Origin: Gonapodya prolifera JEL478
Lineage: Eukaryota; Monoblepharomycota; Monoblepharidomycetes; Monoblepharidales; Gonapodyaceae
Direction of reading: 5' to 3'
Assembly (NCBI GenBank): GCA_001574975.1
Contig: KQ965794.1
Coordinates: forward strand, 1-64,000
DNA length: 64,000 bases
The notes below the pieces were generated by a model, which saw only the letters and a program-made list of their open reading frames with translations, searched no databases and had not been told where the DNA came from. The position numbers were made by a program, and so were the translations under genes. Shown here piece by piece: positions 57,458 through 64,000 of the stretch; the first letter of the stretch is position 1, and each line of letters starts with the position of its first letter.

Positions 57458-58487
57458 ATGCCCCCAATCGTTTCCGCGAACTGGAAGAAGCTCTCATCTG
57501 AGATCGTATCTAGAGTGCCTAAGAGGCCTAGGGTGTCGTCCGGTGAAGAACAACAGCGCTTTTCGAAAAGATCGAGGAAGGAAAGGTGAGCTTTCTTTGC
57601 AATCGTTCGAACACTTCAACCCTTGGTTGACCTAATCAAATTCTTGAAGAGCGTTATCCACGACCTCTGTGTCCGCGAATCTTCCGGAGTTTCCTCGTGG
57701 TTCCACTTTTAAAAGACGTTCCACAGTTCTCACATCGACAGTGCCTTCTGCACCATCTGTGTCAGAAGAAGGCTCATCTTCGGACTTTCCAAAAACTGTT
57801 GAAGGCTGGTTCCAAAAGTTGAACTTGGAGGAAACGAATTCGGCGGGTGGAAATGATAGGTTCGTGCAATATGTGGTTTTCCTCCCGGCGCGCCCACTTA
57901 TACGTCTCGGTTAGGATCGGAAAATATATTGCCATTGATTGTGAGATGGTTGGTGTGGGCCCAGACGGAAGCCAGTCTGTTCTTGCGCGAGTTTCCCTCG
58001 TGAATTTTCATGGATATACATTGCTGGACGAATTTGTGAAAGCTTCGGAAGAGGTCACAGATTATCGCACAGAGGTGAGCGGTATTACCCCCAAATTACT
58101 CGAAAATGGTGAGTCACGGTCGCTTTTCGCTTTGTCATTGTTGGTACCAACGTCGTTGCTGCAGCAAAAGCGTTTAAAGATGTACAAAAGACCGTTGCAG
58201 AACTATTGGCGGACCACGTTCTTGTTGGGCACTCCCTCAGGAACGATCTCGATTGTTTGCTACTGTCGCATCCGCACCGCGACATACGGGATACGTCGAG
58301 GTTTGCACCCTTTCGCAAGTTGGCGAAGGGTCGCTCCCCTGCACTTCGGAGACTAGCGAAGGACATTTTGGGGCTCGAAATACAGACCGGTCAGCATAGT
58401 AGTGTGGAGGACGCTCGAGTAGCCATGCTGTTATATCGCAGATTTAAAAAGGACTGGGACGATTTTGCGAATAGTAAGACTCGATAA
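57458..58487 (+). CDS. REX4: RNA exonuclease Rex4
   Basis: The start [16 protein letters not shown] (57458) has the Rex4 NWKKL entry, followed by a basic N-terminus. After introns come [20 protein letters not shown] and [17 protein letters not shown] exonuclease motif I (DCEMVG) with the Rex4-specific GVGPxGxxS. Then come [20 protein letters not shown] with GITPKLL, and motif [22 protein letters not shown]. The end has [40 protein letters not shown] and ARVAML (motif III with the His and Asp). It stops at 58487. It is a nucleolar 3'-5' RNA exonuclease involved in pre-rRNA processing (ITS1). The stop is 4 nt from that of the convergent CFAP65 gene. Confidence 0.88.
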
Positions 58488-58491
58488 CATA

Positions 58492-61400
58492 CTATTTACT
58501 TAAAGCTCCAATATGCCAGAGATCGGGTAGTTTTGTGAATTCAAACGCCCCACTGTCCGCCTCGTTTATTATGTTAAACAGTATTCCCTCTAGCATTCCC
58601 TCCAACGTATTTTGAAACCATTCGTTGCTGTTGGTGGAAACCGGCTCATCAATGTTCGTTGTTCCCTCGGCAACAACACATCACTCACGTCATTAATTGC
58701 ACAAACTCTGCAGGACCTCCGTCGTCGTTGAGAGTCTCATCAACAGGTCGCAATTCATAGAAAAGTGGCGGCGCTTCATTCTGCAAGTCATGTAATATGG
58801 AGTCGAAGTCCATTTCGGACGTAATGTCGTCTAATAGCGTTGTAACGACCGCATCGATAACGTTCTCTTGCTCCGGAAGAATCTTTGTGAAAAGGACGGA
58901 AGCATTCAAAATCGAAATTGCATAGCACACAATTGCAACTGCATCCACAAACATTTGCATTCTCGGACTCCCCAACAACAGAGACGGGTGTATGATACTG
59001 ATGTGGTAACAGACCACGCAACTCGAAATCGCTCAAAATGTGGGATTCCGCGAAGACAGTTAGGAGCAAGCGTGACGTAAGAGGTTTTGAAAAGATCAAA
59101 CAATCGTTATCACTCTCGATGGAGTGAGTTTCTTCCAAATATATCAATTAGTTGGCCGACGCGTCACGTCAACAGAAATAATAATTAAGATACCTGAAAA
59201 TTCCGACGACAAACGGGATAACGGGGGGATCGGCTGGTGATCAACATTGCCATGAGTTGTTTTGGTTCCAATCTGCACTGCTGCAGCATAGTTTATAGGG
59301 GGCAGTGGTGAGTATCTGGCAACTCTTAAATCCCTGGAGCCTGCTAAGTCGAGCGAGGACGAAGATCCACGACGTTCTCGACGCACATGCTCGACTTCTC
59401 GTAAATGCTTCTCGTAAGCGAGCTGAACAACAAGATCAACCAAATGTGTTGCACAAGCCGAGGGATTATTCGAGAGACCCACCATTTCCTCTGTATTCTC
59501 TATTTCGCAAACCACATCAATTTGGTTTACTTTTGAGTATTTTGGCGACACAAAGATCACTCGGCAGATTTGCTTCGCACCGGGGGACAAAGTTCCCGTT
59601 CGCGGTTCGATATCGATGAAATCTGAAAATTGTAGTGAAAGATGGAATCTGAAAAGGTCCCCGCAACTCTGTTTTCGCACCTGATGTGTGCCACCTGAAG
59701 AATATTCCATTAGACTCTGCAATGTTTTGAACGCAGACAATGTCCCGAAGCAGTCCTCCCACTAGCACATGTCCGAAATCGAGCCGCTCCTTAGACAGCT
59801 TCGCACATTGTGACTGTAAAATTAACTCTTGGGCGACAGGAATTTTATCGTCATGGAGAGGTAACGGCTAGTGTTCCAAATTTCATAAAGTGTTGGTGTC
59901 TGTTTGTAATGGAGATTGCACCTGCCTGTTCATCGCCTCGACTCCTCAGAATTATTGTCTTGGAGCCACCAGTATCAAGTTTCAACTCAATTTGTGCCTG
60001 AAGGTTGTCTTAATAAGAAAGGTCCCCCTCCATGTTGAACGGTTTCAGCTCACGGAATACTCTCTTGGCTCCAAGGGTCGAAAACTCCACTCCAGGTCGA
60101 CAGACGTAAACGGTTTAACCGTTCCAGAAGGAGAATGACACTCAAAAATGGGTGCACCGTAGTTCTTCCGTTTTATCTGCACAAACATGTTCATGATGAA
60201 TGCATATGAACAGGATGACAGAAACCATACCTCCTCCAATGCTTCAGTAGCCACTCTAAATCCTACGGGTGCCGATCCTTTGTTTGTCAAAGAGATAACC
60301 TACCAAACAACAAATGTTCAAAAAGTGCGGAGAAAAACAACATTTGACAAGCCATGAACAAATACCTGTTTTGGGGGACTAATGCATGACAATGCCACCG
60401 ATCGAAGCAAGTGATCCTGAGCGGACAGATGAAGGTAAGGCTCTTCCTGTTTCACGGTGACACCAGAGAAGTGAAGTAGACATTCTTTGCCTTCGGCAGG
60501 AAAAGGCCCTTTCATCTCGAGGTCAGAGCACTTCAATCAACAGTCTTACCAAGCGGGGGCGGTCCGTTCTTAATTTTAAGCGTCACTGAAAGGTGATGGG
60601 CCCCAGAAATCGCATGGGCATACGTCATCTCCACGTGGCATGTCTGGTCTGGTAGCAATGTGCCCGTCTGGAACGATTCGTTGACATTCCCAGAGGGTCA
60701 TCAAATTGTTGAGAACTACCTTACCTTTGGTGTCACAGAAAAAATTTGGTTCTCAGTGATGAAATTGTGATTTAGCTGTTCTTCGGCGCAGTCATTTTGC
60801 TTTGCCCAATCTTCAACGTCACTCTTTATCGAAAGGTAATAGTGCGATAGAAAACGGTGATGATACCAAAATAACTTCTCGACCGAGAGACACTCACTTC
60901 CAAATCATTCGGAAACACGATTGCCCAGTCGACTGGAACGACGCCTCGATTCTTGAAACATACCGTAACAGAAACTGCTGGCTGCCTAGTGTTTATGGAT
61001 TGTGTGATTGGTGCTGAACGCGTTGTATTGAGTTCACGCGGGCTTATCTGCTCACCCAACCAGTTCGGCACCAAAATCAAACAAATGCGACAGAATGCGA
61101 TCACTCTGTTATGAAAAGAGGATAAATGCCTCCCCTAAGATCCGATGAGCTGTTGCCTTACCTTCATTTCCTCGAGATCTTCATTCAGGGCAACGAGGTT
61201 GAATGCTCGCCAAAGTGAGCTTTTGGTTTCACCTACGCCAAGGGAGTTAACCGAAAAAATAAGACAGTAATACCAAAGACCTTACCTGCAGCACGAATGT
61301 CTGTGATTTGTAAAAGAGGGTAGACACCATGTGCAACAATATCACAAAGAGCTTGTGCCCTTCCCGGAAGATCTGGAATTAATTAATTTATGATAAGCAA

Positions 61401-64000
61401 TTCTCTTGAATTTGGCAGCAGTTACAAACCTGAAAAGCGTTGGTAGATTGTAAATCGAGATGTCTTGCAAGATTGTACGAGTAATTGCACTTTTATTGTG
61501 TGAGTTCCATGAGCAGCGATAACGTTATGGGAGGGGCTCAGTTTCAAATCCGAAGTGTCCGCGCTGTCGTCTGGATAACAGTCTCTGTTCTGATCTACTC
61601 TCATCGTATCTTCAGGCTTCGTGGGCAAGCAATCAAGGTCAGTCTGCCACTTTCGTGCGAAAAGGGTGTAGCGAACATCGCAGTCACTTGGGTTACTGAT
61701 GCGCAAACTGGACTCAGCAATCGAGTGAACGAGTACATCTCCGAATTCAATTAGGGCCGGCTCTGTCGAAAGCATGCCGATTGCACCTTGTCCAACGATC
61801 GTCAGAGGAGTCATACGACCAAGCTCCCCGGTGCCTGTCATTTCGGTTAGAAGTGCTCAGTTAGATACACCCAGTAAAACTTACCTTTGTGATTCTCCCC
61901 AAACAGGCACGCAACTTTCATTACGTGCTTGGACGCGTTTAGCGGTCGAAACGAGCAAACAAACGAAATGACTTCGTTCGGAAAGAAGTGACCACATTGT
62001 GGCTCGATGTCAAGTGTACTCATGTACTGGTTGGCAATTTTCCACTGAGCAACAGGTCGACCGCACATCAGCTCGAAACTAAAAACCGCCCAGAATAAAG
62101 CTTACCTGGAAAAGGACATCAACCTTCGAGATATTATGCATTGTGAAAGCCCGTTTTGACTCCGCACCGACACAAGTAGGTCGAAAAAGAAGAAATCCTT
62201 CATTCTCAAGGACAAGTCGGGGCAAGGCACCATTTCCTGATACAACGATGCTCTAAAGTGCGCCGTCGAGGTGAGACTTCTAATGATCGATCGAATGTGG
62301 CACTACTCACACTTTCACCCGATATGGTATTGTTGAACGCACATTTGATCATATCCTTGTACAAGCGGTGCTCGATCGGTGCAAATCGCACTATGAACAA
62401 TTGCGATGCACTGCGGTTCAATACGTTGGTTGCGGGTTTGACGCTGAATATAGAGCCACTCTCGCTTGTGTGCTTTTCCGACCTTTCATTCGAGAAGGAG
62501 AACCTGACAAGACTATCACCATCATTCGTCATCCGTACAGTACGATAAACAGCGCGAGGTGGATTGCAGGAGGGAAACTCGATATTTGCAGGGGTGAAGG
62601 AGACATTCGGTATGTAAGTTGTTTCGCCCAATCGACAAGTGCTCCTGCCATAACCGTAGTCAGCGAGTAACAATGTTTTAATAACCTTGAGGCAACCCAC
62701 CCTGATAGAGACAGAATTAGGCACCACGATGGGGTGAATGTGTCTTCGTTCACGAGTCTGAAATTTCTCATTGATTTGAAATAGACGAAGCATTCAAGTT
62801 CCTTGTGATAGAAAGTGTTTTCCGAGTTTGGTCGGAAGGAAACACGAAACTCTGCTGTTGACAATGGCTTAATGTCACAGGAATGTGGCGCCACAGTGAA
62901 TGTCCCATCGACTCTTTGAGCGCTCATTATGAGCATCTTACATGAGCGAGAGAATATCGGAAGATTACTCACTCGCTATTTGATTCATCGCTTTCGGAGA
63001 TCCAAACGCAAGATACTGTGTCATAGTATATGTAGCATTGGAGAATGCCCAATTTATGTGGAAGATCTACTCACCTTTCCCTCTCGTATTATTTCGGATC
63101 TTAACAAGACGGGTTTCTGCAACCCTATAGGTCGGGGAAGACCCGAAGTCGATTTCGTCATCAAGCAAAGTAACCTCCTTGAATGCTGTTGAACCTCGAT
63201 TAAAAAATTGCTCCATTATCAGAGTCTCCCCTAGGGCTACGCTGCTCTTCTCTGAAAGATTCATGAAAGTAAGAGTGTGCGATACCAGGAATGAACACCC
63301 TCACATACTCAAGTCAGGTTGAAGGTCTTCCCGGAAAGCAATGGAGCCATCGCGTAAAGTCAATTCACCATTTTCCAGCATCTGTCGCAAAAGAAATGTC
63401 GAGTCTTCTCTCAAAGACAAGAAATGAAGTATTCGTCGCACCTCTTCCATCTGTTCGGGGCCCTGAAGTTCGCCATATGAACGCATTTCGGTAACAAAAC
63501 ATATTGCGTAACAATGAACTTACGAACTGCCAGACTCCGTTGCGAAGCCTGTTCCTATACTTCTCCAGATGATTAGCAGTAAAAGTGGCGGGACGTCGTT
63601 TATCTGTGAAACAGGTTCCAATAAGGTCAAGAAGCTAAGGTGTGTGTGATTTGTGTGTGTTTCGGAAACTCGAAGACACCTTTCCCCTTTCACAAACGAC
63701 TAACCAGAGGTTCTTGATGTTCAATCAAACAAAAAACTCGTCGATGGTAGTTGATTGGTTCAAAGGGGCAAAAACGAATGGTTACTGGAATGGAAGAGGA
63801 AGGAGCCAGGACACCTGACGCTTTATCTAGTTTGAAAGTACTAGTTGGATCGATCATGAACTAAAAAGGGGAGGAAAATCCCATCAACACAAGTAACACA
63901 AGATAACAACAACGCACCTGGTAGCTTGCGGTGTGATTGGACGTATTTATGACGTGAATTGATCGTGCAACTGAAGAACCCGATGGAATGTCGTTGAAGT
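58492..64000 (-). CDS. CFAP65: CFAP65-like cilia- and flagella-associated protein, N-terminus outside the window
   Basis: The gene enters at 64000 and runs to a stop at 58492 through about 25 exons. Repeated MSP/ASH-type immunoglobulin-like domains give segments such as HVINTSNHTASYQF (about 63960), PVTIRFCPFEPINYHRRVFC, LLLDLIGTCFTDKRRPA, EFRVSFRPNSENTFYHKELE, YFKSMRNFRLVNEDTFTPSW, ISNPSDCDVRYTLFARKW and DFIDIEPRTGTLSPGAKQIC. The LDLxGTCxxxxxPA and KSMRxFRLVxxxTxxPxWCL motifs agree with CFAP65 (CCDC108). The last exon (spliced after AEFVQLMT) is NEWFQNTLEGMLEGILFNII NEADSGAFEFTK, similar to the family end. CFAP65 belongs to the axonemal central apparatus and is needed for flagellar motility, so the organism should make swimming zoospores. 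Confidence 0.78.

Overview
The window looks like nuclear DNA of a zoosporic (flagellated) fungus, most likely a chytrid or a relative. Genes are closely packed, many introns are about 45-150 nt, and TGA is used as a normal stop. Fungal-type proteins (Rap1, RRP7, Snz/PDX1, fungal ankyrin and SR-rich proteins) sit next to cilium or centriole proteins lost from non-flagellated fungi: a CFAP65 homologue, a probable TMEM237 homologue and a WDR62/MAPKBP1 homologue. The exact taxon cannot be read from the sequence.

Layout. 1-6.6 kb is transposon debris. It holds the end of one hAT-like element (1-197), unrecognised repeat-type sequence, a decayed hAT element on the minus strand (2.38-5.2 kb), and directly beside it a broken Fanzor (eukaryotic TnpB-like) gene (5.2-6.6 kb, plus strand). 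From 7.3 kb to the end the window is ordinary gene-dense host DNA: a dsRNA-binding/OAS-like pseudo-nucleotidyltransferase gene with an internal TGA; TMEM237-like; WDR62/MAPKBP1-like; RCC2; NDUFB7; RAP1; MSH6; a CUE-AlkB-GRF dioxygenase; a short-chain dehydrogenase; an ankyrin protein; a glycosyltransferase-like membrane protein; a class I/II aminotransferase whose 519-bp intron carries a GC-rich minisatellite; RRP7; an ERG26/NSDHL sterol dehydrogenase; a PIAS/Siz-type SUMO ligase; a small unknown protein; riboflavin kinase; POLD3; UQCC2/Cbp6-like; a small SR-rich protein; an ER DnaJ; PDX1/SNZ; EME1 with a CUE-like N-terminus; a methylmalonyl-CoA-epimerase-like VOC protein; REX4; and CFAP65, cut by the window end.

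Function. Many genes serve genome maintenance: RAP1 (telomeres), MSH6 (mismatch repair), AlkB (alkylation repair), POLD3 (replication), EME1 (junction resolution) and a SUMO ligase. No operon-like logic is implied, because they are separated by unrelated genes. Several pairs are divergent with about 75-135 bp between start codons (TMEM237/WDR62, AlkB/SDR, riboflavin kinase/POLD3, SR protein/DnaJ), and REX4 and CFAP65 converge with only 4 nt between their stops. The most notable items are the Fanzor relic beside a hAT, the fungal dsRBD plus OAS-like protein, and two unrelated repair proteins that each carry an N-terminal CUE-like (ubiquitin-binding) domain. Exon boundaries were worked out by eye from GT-AG sites and reading-frame continuity, so single splice sites may be off.
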